Shown: piece after piece, positions 9,341 through 20,202 of the stretch
Numbering within the stretch: the stretch's first letter is position 1
How the letters are laid out: each line of letters starts with the position of its first letter
Assembly (NCBI RefSeq): GCF_026151205.1
Contig: NW_026971839.1
Location: 1 to 31,794 of the forward strand
Source of the DNA: Bolinopsis microptera
Lineage: Eukaryota > Ctenophora > Tentaculata > Lobata > Bolinopsidae
Reading direction: 5' to 3'
Length of the DNA: 31,794 bases
The notes under the pieces: generated by a model
Told to the model about the DNA's origin: nothing
Seen by the model: only the letters and a program-made list of their open reading frames with translations
The model's database searches: none
Program-made: the position numbers and the translations under genes

Positions 9341-9360
9341 TTAGGGCCAAACATTAGAGA

Positions 9361-9610
9361 CTAGAGTTGAGCTACTTCTTAACTTCTATCCATTGTTATG
9401 ATAATATTAAAAATATAGTAATTTTCACGAGATGACTATAATTATAAAGTCTAGTTATTATTATTAGAGATGAGCTACTTCTATTTATTATTTTGACAGT
9501 ATTAAAACTAAAATGATTGTCACGATCAGATGACTATAAAGTTTAGTTATTAGAGCTAGAGTTAAGCTATTTTTTAAATTCTATTATTATTCGTTGTTAT
9601 GACAATAATA
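9361..9610 (+). repeat. Degenerate tandem repeat, units about 95-115 bp
   Basis: Three diverged units each carry GAG(T/A)T(G/A)AGCTA near the start, then TTATGA or TTTTGACA, then CACGA(G/T)...GATGACTATAA and AAGT(C/T)TAGTTATTA. The third unit is incomplete. Confidence 0.55.
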
Positions 9611-9639
9611 TAACTCAGAATGTTAACAAGTTTTTAAAA

Positions 9640-9814
9640 AGACTGTAGAAGAAGATATCATGCCTCATTCGTTGGAGTTCTCAGACCCGTCGACTCTCTA
9701 TCTGCTGCACGATTTCTAAAAAGAGGGTTGATCGCGACTTCCTCAAAATGGGAAACAGGAGAAAAAGCTACATTACAGACCATCAAGGCAGAATTAAAAG
9801 AATCACTTACCTAA
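9640..9814 (+). other. Weak open frame, possible exon
   Basis: A plus-strand frame from about 9645 is open for more than 50 codons and reads RYHASFVGVLRPVDSLSAAR early on and ELKESLT just before the stop at 9812. An AG that could act as acceptor lies just before it. No homologue is recognised and the length is not decisive. Confidence 0.15.
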
Positions 9815-10040
9815 TAGTAATACTTTAATTTAACAGTCACAGAGTTTTATAAAACTTTGTAGTTTGTCAGAATTTTGATCGTTCTTTAAAGTTTTGTTTT
9901 GTTAACATCATATTTTGTATTCCTCGACTCAAAAAAAGCATAAATATAATTATGTAACAAACGAATCTTTTATCATTAAAGCTAAAGTATTTTATGCTTT
10001 TCTGCCGGTTTACTATACGACTGAAGTGCACAATTGTTTG

Positions 10041-10136
10041 TAGGTTTACAACCTACCAGCACCAGGACGCGCGCCGAGTTGGACTCGTCGACGGTCCTGT
10101 ATGGAACAAATATTTTACGAGTATCACCCGTTAACA
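10041..10136 (+). repeat. Dispersed repeat module E, copy 1
   Basis: Nearly the same sequence as 10465-10564. Both carry GGACGCGCGCCGAGTTGGAC, TCGTCGACGGTCC and TATTTTACGAGTATCACCC. The copies are about 430 bases apart in the same orientation. Confidence 0.75.
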
Positions 10137-10266
10137 CAATTGTATGAAAAATAAATTGTATGAAAAATAAATTTATCCTCAATAATATGGGATCCCAGGA
10201 GGTGTTTTAACAAAAACCCACCTCAGGGAACGGCATTGACAATTGATCACCATTGTTAAGGCCAGA

Positions 10267-10293
10267 GGGGGCGGGCGGGGGGGGCCGGGGGGG
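10267..10293 (+). other. G-quadruplex-prone tract
   Basis: Consecutive G runs of 5, 3, 8 and 7 are separated by one or two C bases, in otherwise AT-rich DNA. Four G-tracts of at least three with very short loops fit the standard intramolecular quadruplex pattern. No gene is tied to it. Confidence 0.6.
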
Positions 10294-10464
10294 AATGGCA
10301 CTTTTGTAGTTTTTGCATGTTTGATAATAGCTACTAGAGACGAACAAAAAGAAAAAAACCGGATCAAAATCTGACCTTGCGCTTCTGAGATATCGCGCGC
10401 TCAATTTTGAGGTTTACCTGTAATTTCATGTTAAACTGGAACTTTAAACGGCTGTAACTTTTTT

Positions 10465-10564
10465 GTAGGTTTAGATTTATTACAACCTACCAGGACGCGC
10501 GCCGAGTTGGACTCGTCGACGGTCCAATATATGGAACAGATATTTTACGAGTATCACCCGTTAA
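10465..10564 (+). repeat. Dispersed repeat module E, copy 2
   Basis: Direct repeat of 10041-10136. It differs by small indels, including loss of the CAC in the CCAGCACCAGG part and an ATA insertion after GGTCC. Confidence 0.75.
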
Positions 10565-10604
10565 TGACCTTTCGATTCCTTTATAATTGAGAAAACCGGC
10601 CAAT

Positions 10605-10651
10605 CCCTGATCTTGAGGTTTGGTACAGTGGTTCCTTGGACAATTATCCCC
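10605..10651 (+). repeat. Dispersed 45-bp repeat, copy 1
   Basis: Shares TTTGGTACAGTGGTTCCTTG and GACAATTA in register with the reverse complement of 19914-19956. It sits directly beside the hairpin MITE that starts at 10657. Confidence 0.6.
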
Positions 10652-10656
10652 ACATC

Positions 10657-10784
10657 TGGTGCAGCGATTTTTTATTTGACTCTGTTCTCAAATAATGAGG
10701 TTAACCAGGTCAAAAATTCGAAAAATTTAATTGGTTAACCTCATAATTCGAGAACTTAGTCAAATAAATAAAATCGCTGCACCA
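10657..10784. mobile_element. Hairpin MITE, about 51-bp arms
   Basis: The left arm TGGTGCAGCGATTTTTTATT ... GAGGTTAACCA (10657-10707) pairs with 10732-10784, with a loop of about 24 bases. The arms differ at a handful of positions. No coding content. The target duplication is ambiguous. Confidence 0.65.
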
Positions 10785-11345
10785 AATATTTAGATACCCA
10801 ACGCGAGCTGATTACTCAGAATGCGCGAGCACGTCAACATAAAATTTTTCGCGCCCTACAAACTTCGGTAGACCTTATAATTTGCAACTGAACGCTTGCG
10901 TATGTCGTAGTTCAAGCTGCGCGCGCGGTATGAGTATTTTCATTGCATCATACAACATAAATTATCGGATTATAAGTAGAAGCTATTTGTACAGGGATTT
11001 TCTCATCGATACTTTAAATGACTAATCTTTAAAAAACAAGGTCGATTCTTATACAATTACAATATATTTTGCATATGCGCGTTAAATCAATTCGTTATCA
11101 TGTAATAATGTGTGTCATACTTAAAGCTAGGAATATTTGTGTATGGATTTTCATTCTAAAACATGGAAAGATTTCATCAATTAATGTAACTTGGTACCAT
11201 ATGGTTTATTTGATCTTATATGTTATCGATCGCGATTTATATAGTTTTACGTTATCGTGTATCATGTATTGATAGTTATACATTATTATTATACAACGAG
11301 TCCAACCCAGCGCGCGTTTTGGTAGTTTATAAACCTACAAATAAT

Positions 11346-12880
11346 TTTATCCCCTGATAAACTCCAAGATATTATGCATCAACGGATTATAATCTCATTG
11401 TATAGTCACATAACATGATACCATGACCTAAATTTTGACAAATGGCTAAGCTCTTGACAAAAATTATAACCTGTAAAAGTCATAAAAATGATAACTTCAC
11501 ATAATCGGGTGGAAATCATGCTTTTTAAAATTTTTCACGAAAGTTTTTAACAGCATATTGTTTATCACATTTTTTTACACAAGATTTGAATCATGTTGTA
11601 ATTTTGTTTTCCAATATTTTGATCAAAAATAATTTTTATTTGGATTTCAAAGTACGCACTACGCCGCGCAGTTAGAAATCGTAATTATATTAGGAGATTT
11701 GAGATTTAATCATTATTTTCACAAGTGAGTCGATATATTGCAATCCCATTTCTTTTCGTTGCTGCTCACAGCATAGAGCTTCAATGCTCAAACCGTATAT
11801 CTAGTTGATAGTAAAGTACCTAGTATAGAAGTAGTAAAGTAGTATAGAAGCTGTTTCGTTGCACATTGGAATACAGATATTACTAAATGATCTTGAGAGG
11901 TTATATAATGTAATCGATTTAGTGTTACTGCCTTTAAGCTGTGATGTGCTACTAAAACTTGTTCTAGTATAGAAAAGCACAGCGGATTTTGCTATCATGT
12001 TACACTTTTGTAGATCAGGATCGAATTTGAACGTATTACTCCTAAACAGATTATTTCAATCCTGCATCATATGGAAATATCGATAACCCATTCGAGCCTT
12101 TTTTTAAATGTGTTTATGTTTTTGGAAAAGTATATTATTGTGATACTTCCATGTATTAAATCGTTTAAATGGTATGGTAAAGAACAGTACACAGATACTT
12201 ATTCTTTGATGCCCCGAAACACATTCCTAGCTCTAGATCTGCCTTACATTTCAATAATGGCTCTTTCATCACATTTGCTTGATAACTGCTGATTTGTAAT
12301 GCTTAAAATTGATCCCACTCAGTTTGACTATCTTAGGTTAGCTGTAATATCGAACTCGACAGTAGCTTCCTCTGTCATGTCGGAGATCTCAGGAGACGAC
12401 TGGGTATTTTGTGTCAAGAAGAGGTTAATCTCCCACTTAACAAGATAAACATCAAATTCATAGGTTTGTCTCTATTTTGATGGTTACTGATACAGCAGTT
12501 CATGTGTTTAAAATGTATGGGTTAAATTCTAATTAAATTCGGTAATAAATATTACTGCAAATGTTGTAAACGGTAAAACCATTGTGTATAAGACAGTCAA
12601 TTATCTCAGGAGTGCCAAACAGGGACCGTTTAATCGAGAGGACTTCTCTGATGACAGAGATGTGGAAAAGACTACGTCCTTCTCTGGAAAACTACAAGGA
12701 TAAAATACCCACCTTCTTCGGGAAAAAGTCCATCATATGCGAAAGGTAAATCGTTTATTTTTGAAAACCCGATCACGATCAAAGCATATACAATTTAGGC
12801 ATGTCCCAGCTAACTTAAGCCGAAAATCTGGCTTTGAAATCTTTAATTTGAAAACACTCAAAAATGTAGTTAATATACCC
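11346..12880. other. Intergenic stretch, no gene seen
   Basis: AT-rich and featureless apart from short TAGTATAGAAG repeats near 11820-11850. From about 12548 to 12745 two overlapping plus-strand frames are open, one ending KLQG and the other ending SIICER before a CGAAAG/GTAAAT donor-like site. They might be a decayed exon, but no family is recognised. Confidence 0.35.
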
Positions 12881-13685
12881 CTCCACCATACCAGATCGAT
12901 TTTAAGTCAGCCAAGGCATAATTACTGCCCAAAAAGCCTGTTCCAAATTTGTCTCAATTCTGTTCCAGAATCCCAACTTCTCTGAAACCAAAATGGAACA
13001 TTGCCCACAAAGCCTTTTCTGAGGATGCTAGGGCCACCAAACTTTTCAAGGACACTCCTGGTATCGATACCAATCGATTCTGATCGCCTTCAACTCAGTT
13101 TAGGCGATTTTAGGGTAAAGTTCATTTTTGTTCATTTCATGAACCAGGGGATCATTTTGCACTAAAAAGGTTTTTTTAAAGTTGAACAAAAAATGTCACA
13201 ATTTGATGTGTGAAAATAGTGCTTTCGATGTGAAACTGGATGATTCTTGACGCACCCTATCCCTTCGGTGGAGTATTACATTTCAAAGAAAAAAACTTCT
13301 GAGTTGCTGAACATGTTAGTAAACAATATGCCCCTCTACCATACCATATCGATTCCATGCCAGTCCAGGCATAATTACCGCTAAAAAGCATGTTTCTAAA
13401 TTTGTGTCAAATGTTTCCACCATCTCAACTACTCTGAAACCAAAATAGAAACATTGCCCCAGAGCCCTTTCTGAACATGCTAGGCACACCAAACTTCTCA
13501 GGGACACTCCTGGTATCAATACCGACCGATTCCAATTGGTTTTAGCCCAATTCAGGGGATTCTAGGAAAATGTTCATTTTGTGTTCATTTCGTTCATTCC
13601 AAGAACCAGGGGAGTATTTTACACTTCTAAGTGGCTGGAAATGTTAGTACATGTGTCCTTCTACCATACCAGATAGATTCCAAGT

Positions 13686-15630
13686 GGACACGTTCAAAAA
13701 AAGGTGGCACTAGAGATTGATTTTTTTAAATGAGTTTTAAAAATGGTCATTGCTCTTTGTTGGTTGATATATCTATCTATACCTTTAGAAATTCGATTAA
13801 ATTTCATGATCCTGAAATCACGGAGTCTGTAGTGCTTATATCACAGGAGTTATCGTTATTTGTGTGCCAATGATTCAAAAATCACACAATTAGAAATGCA
13901 AGATGAATCAACACTAGATAATCTGAAAAGTACTATTCACAAAGACGCCAAAATTGATATGGTGACTATAATGCATGTAAGGAATAAAATGTCTTATCTG
14001 AAATTGTTATTGGTGCCAAAATGATTCAAAAATCACAACTTAAACATTGGAAATGAGCCTATTTTTAGCAGTGATTATTGAATCATCTTACGTTTTTATT
14101 GGCTTTCTATCATTTTTCAGGGTACAAAATAGTATTAAATAGTATTAAAACCAGTTAATATGATTCAAAAATCACATTTTCGTTATTGGTGCGCTATTAA
14201 GTCTCACTATAGTAAGCCTTAAATTAAGTGCACAATATGACAACATATATCCATTCTATGGTTCTTATTATGTGATTTTTGAATCCATGTCTAAGCTTAT
14301 ACCATATTGAAGGCCTTTGAGCGATAATTTTTGATCTGGGTGGTTAAATGATTCAAAAATCACACAAATCTGGCTACCAACTATGTAATTTTCTTTAAAG
14401 TATGACAATTGAATCATATGTAATGTTCAAGTTGTAATGACATTTTGAAAAGAAAGGTAATGAATCGATAATCACTTTCAAAAATTCAATTAAGTATTAT
14501 ACGTAACTGATTGATTCATTTGTCACAGTATGGAGACAAAATTATCATGGCTTGAGTAGTAAAAGTACTTGCCTAGTTTAATCGTTTAAAATCAGTGTTT
14601 TGTGATTATTGATTCCACTATTACTCTAATAACGAACTTCTCCATGACCATAAACAAGTGCAGTGTCACAACAAATTACTGCAGATTTACTATGAATACC
14701 AACCTGATATAGAGCCAAAAAGTGATGTTGTTGTTGTGAAACCAGTATTTCTGGTACCCATAGGGGATTTGAAATCAACTTATAAATCAAATGTCATTCC
14801 TCAAAGTATCATAATCAAACCCCGGGCGAGTCCAAAATTAGAAACCTGAGTATTGATTCATATGAAATATGAATATCTCTTTAACGATAAAATTTCCTGA
14901 ACCAGATCTGACTCGCTATGTCTGTTCAGACATGTTTGTCTGCCAGATCGTGGTACCTTCATTGCCGTGCATTGAAATCACACAATAACACACAAAGCTA
15001 GAATCACGGCAAATCGACATTCATCGCTTTTTCATCGGAGTACTAATGGACAGTGTTCAAATGGACAGTGTACATTCCCCTGATACAGCATCATTTCAAT
15101 ACATGCTCATTTATGTGATTTTTGACTCATTATGGCACTTTTAACCATCTAAATTCTCTAAATATTAGTTAGCATGATATAATTGTGATTGATAGAGTTC
15201 ATTGTTACAATCATTCCGTTGATATTCATATCACATTCATCATTCTAAAATACTTAGTCAGAATTAACCCTGTATGTGATAATTGCATCGTAACTCCACA
15301 TTTAACCGGTGATTCTTTGCACTTTTAACACTCAGCTATCTCAAAAAGGTTCAATAATCACATTGAGAAGCAGGACACACTCACAGAATGTAAATTCATC
15401 ATTAGAGGTGCAAGAAATGAATATTTTGTGATTTCTGGCTCATATCTGCACAATTAACAGATATAAAGAGATGAATGACTTTATTATGTGACATTTGAAT
15501 ATTTTTGGACCACATTAAAATTTGGTTAACTTTCATAGCATACTCCTTGAGATACAAGTATTTTAAAATGCTTCACACAATTTTGGCAGTGAAAATCAAT
15601 CTCTAGTGCCACCTTTTTATGAACGTGTCC
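13686..15630. mobile_element. Non-autonomous DNA transposon, 40-bp TIRs, AAGT duplication, internal motif array
   Basis: Starts GGACACGTTCAAAAAAAGGT and ends with the inverted match at 15591-15630 (one or two mismatches over about 40 bases). AAGT flanks it on both sides (13682-13685 and 15631-15634). Paralogous satellite units beside it show the uninterrupted site (near 12900: TTTTAAGTCAGCCAAGG), which confirms insertion. The interior is AT-rich without a transposase. It contains repeated copies of TGATTCAAAAATCACA on both strands. A 4-bp duplication is compatible with several DNA transposon superfamilies, so the family is not assigned. Confidence 0.78.
13871..15500. repeat. Dispersed array of the motif TGATTCAAAAATCACA
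   Basis: Exact or near-exact copies lie at 13871-13886, 14022-14037, 14161-14176, 14349-14364 and, on the minus strand, at about 14271-14286 and 15114-15129. About ten more degenerate forms (GATTCATTTGTCACA, GTGATTATTGATTC, TTCAATAATCACA and similar) are spread through the interval. Some copies share upstream context such as TTATTGGTG(C)CAAAA. Spacing is irregular, about 60-250 bases. Confidence 0.7.
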
Positions 15631-16200
15631 AAGTCAGTACAAGCATAAATACGGCTGTAAAAGCATGTTTCCAAAATTGTATCAAATGTTTCCACCATCT
15701 CAACTACTATTTTCATTTTTGTTCATTTTCCATACATTCCATGAACCTGGGTAATGTTATTTGAGTTTTGATGGCTCTTAGGCCTAGTTTTTACCTACAT
15801 CCATCTTAGAAAACCGAATTGAGGCTTCCCAGCACTTAAATGCAGCCAATACTTCGATGTGCCCATGTTCCAAAAATCTGGATTCTCAGGAGGATTATTG
15901 TGCCAAAATTGGGACATTTTGGAACATTGGTAACATCGGTTCTAGACATGCAATGATTCTCAAACTTGGTTTGAGTGGTCCTAGGACTAATATAAACACT
16001 TTCCGACCCATTTTAAACCATTCTGAGCACTTTGAGAAGAATGTTCATTTTCGTTCATTTCTGGTCATTCCATGGGTAGTTTTATACGACTTTTTATGGT
16101 TCCTAGGCCTAGCTTACGGCTATATCCATCTTAGAAATCCGAACTGAGCCTTCCCAGCACTCAAATACGGCCAATACTGTGATGTGCCTATGTTCCAAAT

Positions 16201-17379
16201 TTATGAATTCATCTACTGCATCTTCTGATGGCGGCTGGCGCGAATTCGATTTTCGGTAATAACCACATCAGTTTTCAAATTTGAGATATTTTTAGCGCGC
16301 GGCGCGCGCACTGCGTGTTAAATTTTAAATTTACGCCAGCTAGCAGGTGTCAGATTTACTGGTTATAATTGTGGGAAGTCCATCTATGTTTATTATTAAT
16401 AATTTTTGGTTGACTATTTATTTTCCCCAGGAAACTTACTCACGTGCGAAAGACGAACTCTAAGAATTGGAGAATAACGGCAGTAGACAGCAGCTAATTT
16501 CCCCTGTACTCAACGACATTGAACAATAGACATGAAATGGCTCGCTGACCCCCTACAAAGTACAGGTGCTCGGAGGCAGAATTTGGCATCGTTTGGGTCG
16601 AGAGATTTCCAAGGGTAAAAATACCTCTCAAAAACAACCTTCTCCTGGTCGGCCATGTCCCTCATCCTGCACTTGACCCCTGCAGAGGTCACAAGAACAT
16701 CGGAGCACAAATGAGCGAGAAACGGGGAAGCCTTAGCTTCCGGGTCAAGGACTGCATCACTAGCACCTACCTATTGAACTTATTGATAGGTTTAAAAGTA
16801 GGCATCTTCACGCAATCTGCGGACCACCTCCTAGCAGCGAAATACGGATATACCCTCCCTATTACATGCGTTCAACCGGCACCCGAACCACACGCTGTTT
16901 CTTAGACACAACTTCTCACTTAAATCAGTGTCCTGTCGCATCAACTGGCATCGGCAAGTGGCGAAACTGTGTAGACTCAACCCTGAGCTTGATCAGAATC
17001 TTCAGTCACAAACCTGACACCGTTTCGGGGCTTGCAATACGGGTTTCTGTCAGGCTCCCAGCAGTTTCTTTTGGACCACCATCTCATCTGACAATCACCC
17101 GAGGATACCTGCCAGAGCTCGCAATTTACGACGAGTTAGCTTATGGCACCTCTGGCTGTTAAGTGAAGTCATAAAGCTCAAACAGCTCTCATCTCCCATT
17201 CTCTCTTCCTAGACAGCAGACCTGGGAGAAACTCCTTCTAGCCGGACGTCACGCGTGATGTACGAGAAACTACGGACAGGTGTGTACCTATACTTTTTAA
17301 AATTACACATTTCGTCTGGATTGTGATTCACTGCAAAACAAGTCGCAGGTTCCAATTGTAGAACTATAAAATTTTAATA
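16201..17379. other. Unidentified GC-balanced island
   Basis: From about 16420 to 17290 base composition is clearly less AT-rich than its surroundings. Several short frames are open (for example 16711-16905 and 16866-17162 on plus, 16710-16510 on minus), but none shows a recognisable motif. Related sequence containing CGTGCGAAAGAC lies at both ends (about 16440 and 17466), which may be a duplication flanking an inserted piece. It may belong to the LINE-like element ending near 17445. Confidence 0.3.
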
Positions 17380-17445
17380 ATTCATGGTTGATTATACGGC
17401 CTAAGCGGTATACAAATAAAGCGTTATTATTATTATTGCCTCTAA
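17380..17445 (+). mobile_element. LINE-like 3' end with TTA microsatellite tail
   Basis: The sequence GGTATACAAATAAAGCG followed by (TTA)n (about 17424-17440) is typical of 3' ends of CR1/L2-like non-LTR retrotransposons: a polyadenylation-like AATAAA just before a simple repeat tail. No reverse transcriptase frame was found upstream, so at most a 3' stub. Confidence 0.4.
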
Positions 17446-18383
17446 TCCTCAGGGTACTCCTACTTGCGTGCGAAAGACAAAGGCAGCAAGAATCGAAGAA
17501 CAGAACCCCGACCACACTGCTTGTGAGAAATGAGCAGCTCTTGATCTAGGACAAAAAACTTTCTTCTGTTTAATATCTAAAACGTGTTACGTGTGATATT
17601 ACACCAACTTTTGATTAATAATACGAAACTTTATACCTTATAAAGTATGATATCTAAACACGAAAATTTACATTCTGAAATTGGTATAGTGTTCCTTTAA
17701 CTGTTCCTTCAACTTTCATCGTAGCTTTTTTCAAAATATTCTTCAGTGCCATCAACAAACAGATTTTTTCATTTGACTGAACTGTACCATATTTGATATT
17801 GCCTCTGTATTTTATAGGGAAAATTTTTTAAATCTTGCAAGTTGATGTAATTAAGTTTTAAGTTAACGTATTATAGATACTAGCAGGAACCCGTATAAAT
17901 TAACCCTAAACGGTGTCAAGACTCAAAATACTAAAATAATTATTACCTATTTAATCGGCGTTTTTGACACCACTTGGGGGCCCAAATTTTCGGCTCTAAA
18001 ATCATTATTCCTTGGCCAATTTTTTATTTTTTCATGCCGATTTGAAGGCCATTAAAGCATTTGACCCAGCCAAAAAAGTTCCAGTTGTATATCTTTTACG
18101 GTTTTTGCGGAAAGTCGCGTTAAAGTTGATGCCGTGGTGTCAGTAAAATGGCACAGATATATATATATATATATATATCGTCTCGCTTTATATATAGTAA
18201 GATGTTAACACTAGTTTATGTTTCAGTATTTAAATTGTTTCCATTTATAGTTCAACCGATCCCTGTTGTAGAGTTATCAGATCTTTACTTAGGATAAACA
18301 ATATAATATGAAGTTCGATAATAATATTAATAAACATTAATTGTATTCACTGTTTTCTAGTCATCAAACTTCAGATCAGGAGG
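17446..18383. other. Intergenic stretch with TA microsatellite
   Basis: AT-rich; no gene seen. It contains an (AT)11 microsatellite at 18157-18178. Confidence 0.45.
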
Positions 18384-18580
18384 TGACCGGGACATGATTT
18401 TAGGCCTGACCGGGACCGGGACCGGGATACAAAATGTGACTTGACCGGGACCGGGACTGAGATTATCAATTTACCGTGACCGGGACCGGGACCAATAATT
18501 TCTGGGATTTCTATCTTACCGGGACCAGGACCGGGACCAACAATACAATTTTTTCGGGATGACCGGGACCAAAACTGGTA
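18384..18580 (+). repeat. GACCGGGACCGGGACC minisatellite with AT-rich spacers
   Basis: Six clusters of TGACCGGGACC(GGGACC)n begin at about 18384, 18407, 18442, 18477, 18516 and 18560. The clusters are spaced about 23-44 bases apart and separated by unrelated AT-rich text. The 6-bp GGGACC unit is thus nested in a longer repeat of roughly 35-44 bases. Confidence 0.75.
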
Positions 18581-19913
18581 TTCTCATATTGAAAGCTGCA
18601 ACTTTCATTTACATTATAATTGAACAATTTGAATAAGTAATAACTAGAATATTAAATTAGAAAAAACTAGAAAAAACCCGTCAATATGGGGCATGGGCCT
18701 AATGTACTACACCAATAATGTTCATGTACTGATTACTCAAGTTCACCCTCATTCCTCATATATACCCTGTTTTCACTTAGACAAATTAAATACAAGTGAA
18801 GGGTACTAAATATTAAAATGGATAGTTTGAAATTTGTTGCTGTTAACCGGGGTACACAGTAGTGTACAGGCTAAAAAGAGCGTTCACCGGATTGTGTGCG
18901 CAATATCTAATTTGTGGAGTGTCCGACACTTTAAAATTGATAAGGAGCGCTGGGGTGAATTCCATCGTACTTTCTCACAAACTCAAAGAAGGCAGGTTTA
19001 CATGCAATTCTGGTCAAAGTTTGGGCCTTTACTGTCACCAAGATGTAAATCAGATCGAACGAGAAATTAGATCTACTGTCAGTAGTGATACGATATATTA
19101 TGTGAGAGTAAATCTAAATTGTTTAATTGATAAATTTGAATTTAGTAACTAATGAATTCTTCCCCATTAAACTGTTCTTTTTCTTCTATTTGGCTATACT
19201 AACACTAATGAATGGAATTTTCGCCCGAGCCCCAAAAGCAGATAATTTTGGCCACTGTTCATAAACATATTCATAAGAATAACTGCGGTTTAACTGTACA
19301 CTGTAGAACAAGCTGTAGCTAGACTGGTTTTTTTTTCTCAGGCAAGCATTTTAACCCTGTGTCTTAAAAGGTGACTCTGAATCAGTGTCCGAAAATGCAT
19401 CGATTCAAGTTGGTTTCAACTGCCGGGGGCTTTATATTACATTTACTGAGCGGCAATCAGCCTGTAATTCTGACAAATCTCTATTCGGTTTATGAAAATT
19501 ACAGTCCTGTTTATGAACATTATAGCCTTGACATACGTCGCATTTACTATACTGTGAATACAATCAATAATACTGATAGTTTGTCTATGTGACAATTGTG
19601 TAGATAAATTTACAACACGCCGAGTTCACATAACAAATAAGCAAGCATTTTCGATCATCAACGCTATGCGCGCTCAATTCACAATGACCACACGCTTAGT
19701 AACCATAACAACGCGCAGTAAGCGCTCGATTCAATTCCAGTATATTGCGACGAGTGTTTACATCACTAAATTAGCTGTAACTTTGTGTGATTACCTGCGA
19801 TCTTGCTAATTTTAAGGCGCTGTGGCTAAAATCATCCACCGAACCAACAGGCAAAATTTCAGAAATATCGCACCCAGCGCCCATTTCGACCTCACGAGTA
19901 ATCAGCTCGCGGT
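18581..19913. other. Intergenic stretch, no gene seen
   Basis: No recognisable protein. The one-arm MITE copy at 19032-19071 lies inside it. A plus frame at 19371-19592 is open but unrecognised and probably chance. Confidence 0.4.
19032..19071 (+). repeat. Solo arm of the palindromic MITE
   Basis: The same CTGTCACCAAGATGTAAATC start and CAGATCGAACGAGAAATTA continuation as 4311-4431, preceded by TA. It stops at the point where the other copy enters its inner palindrome. It is either a truncated insertion or a partly deleted one. Confidence 0.7.
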
Positions 19914-19956
19914 GGGTAATTGTCCAAGGAACCACTGTACCAAATTTCAATATCAG
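19914..19956 (-). repeat. Dispersed 45-bp repeat, copy 2 (inverted)
   Basis: Reverse-complement match to 10605-10651, with a few substitutions. Confidence 0.6.
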
Positions 19957-20036
19957 GGGGTGTGGGGTGGCTGCAGCTGAGCGCGGCCCAGTAAAATTTT
20001 TCGGACAGCTTCTTTGTAAGTATGTATTTGCTCTAA

Positions 20037-20120
20037 CCAGAGCCCTCTCGCTTGCAGTAGCGCGCGACCGCCGTGAAACAAGCGCGTCACGCAGTACGCG
20101 TAGACACATGGCTATGTGAA
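20037..20120 (+). repeat. Dispersed repeat module C, copy 2
   Basis: The longest of three copies. It carries CCAGAGCCCTCTCGCTTG, AGTAGCGCGCGACCG, GCGTCACGCAGTACGCGTAG and CATGGCTATGTGAAA. Compare 2207-2272 and 26091-26142. Confidence 0.65.
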
Positions 20121-20202
20121 AGTATGTATGATGTAAGTAAGCTGACAAATTTTTGTTAAAATTGGATTAAGGGAAGGTTACTCAATACACACTTGTATCT
20201 TA

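Larger units (their letters stand above)
10035..11345. mobile_element. Candidate TIR element containing module E
   Basis: The left end at about 10035-10082 (TTTGTAGGTTTACAACCTACC ... GAGTTGGACTCGT, split between landmarks) matches in inverted orientation the sequence at 11296-11345 (ACGAGTCCAACCCAGCGCGC ... AAACCTACAAATA). Divergence is noticeable, with an indel in the middle of the arm. Inside, module E recurs in direct orientation at 10465-10564, and a separate hairpin MITE sits at 10657-10784, so nested insertion is likely. No transposase was found and no target duplication could be read. Confidence 0.4.
12885..16200 (+). repeat. Diverged tandem satellite, interrupted by a transposon
   Basis: Units restart at CCATACCA(G/T)AT(C/A) at about 12886, 13338 and 13666, giving spacings of about 450 and 330 bases. 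Shared words include AGGCATAATTAC(T/C)G, CTCTGAAACCAAAAT, GACACTCCTGGTATC and GTTCATTT. The third unit is split by an insertion at 13686-15630 and resumes at 15631. From 15775 a second unit type repeats at about 16098, sharing TAGGCCTAG, CCATCTTAGAAA and CTTCCCAGCACT. Some stretches stay open in translation, but the copies diverge without codon-type conservation. Confidence 0.7.

Noticed and set aside
10179-10404. Proline-rich minus-strand frames
   Set aside because: The proline comes from the G-run tract; no supporting motif.
13871-15500. CRISPR-like array
   Set aside because: The motif is in both orientations with irregular 60-250 base spacing, and the DNA is from an animal; no cas genes.
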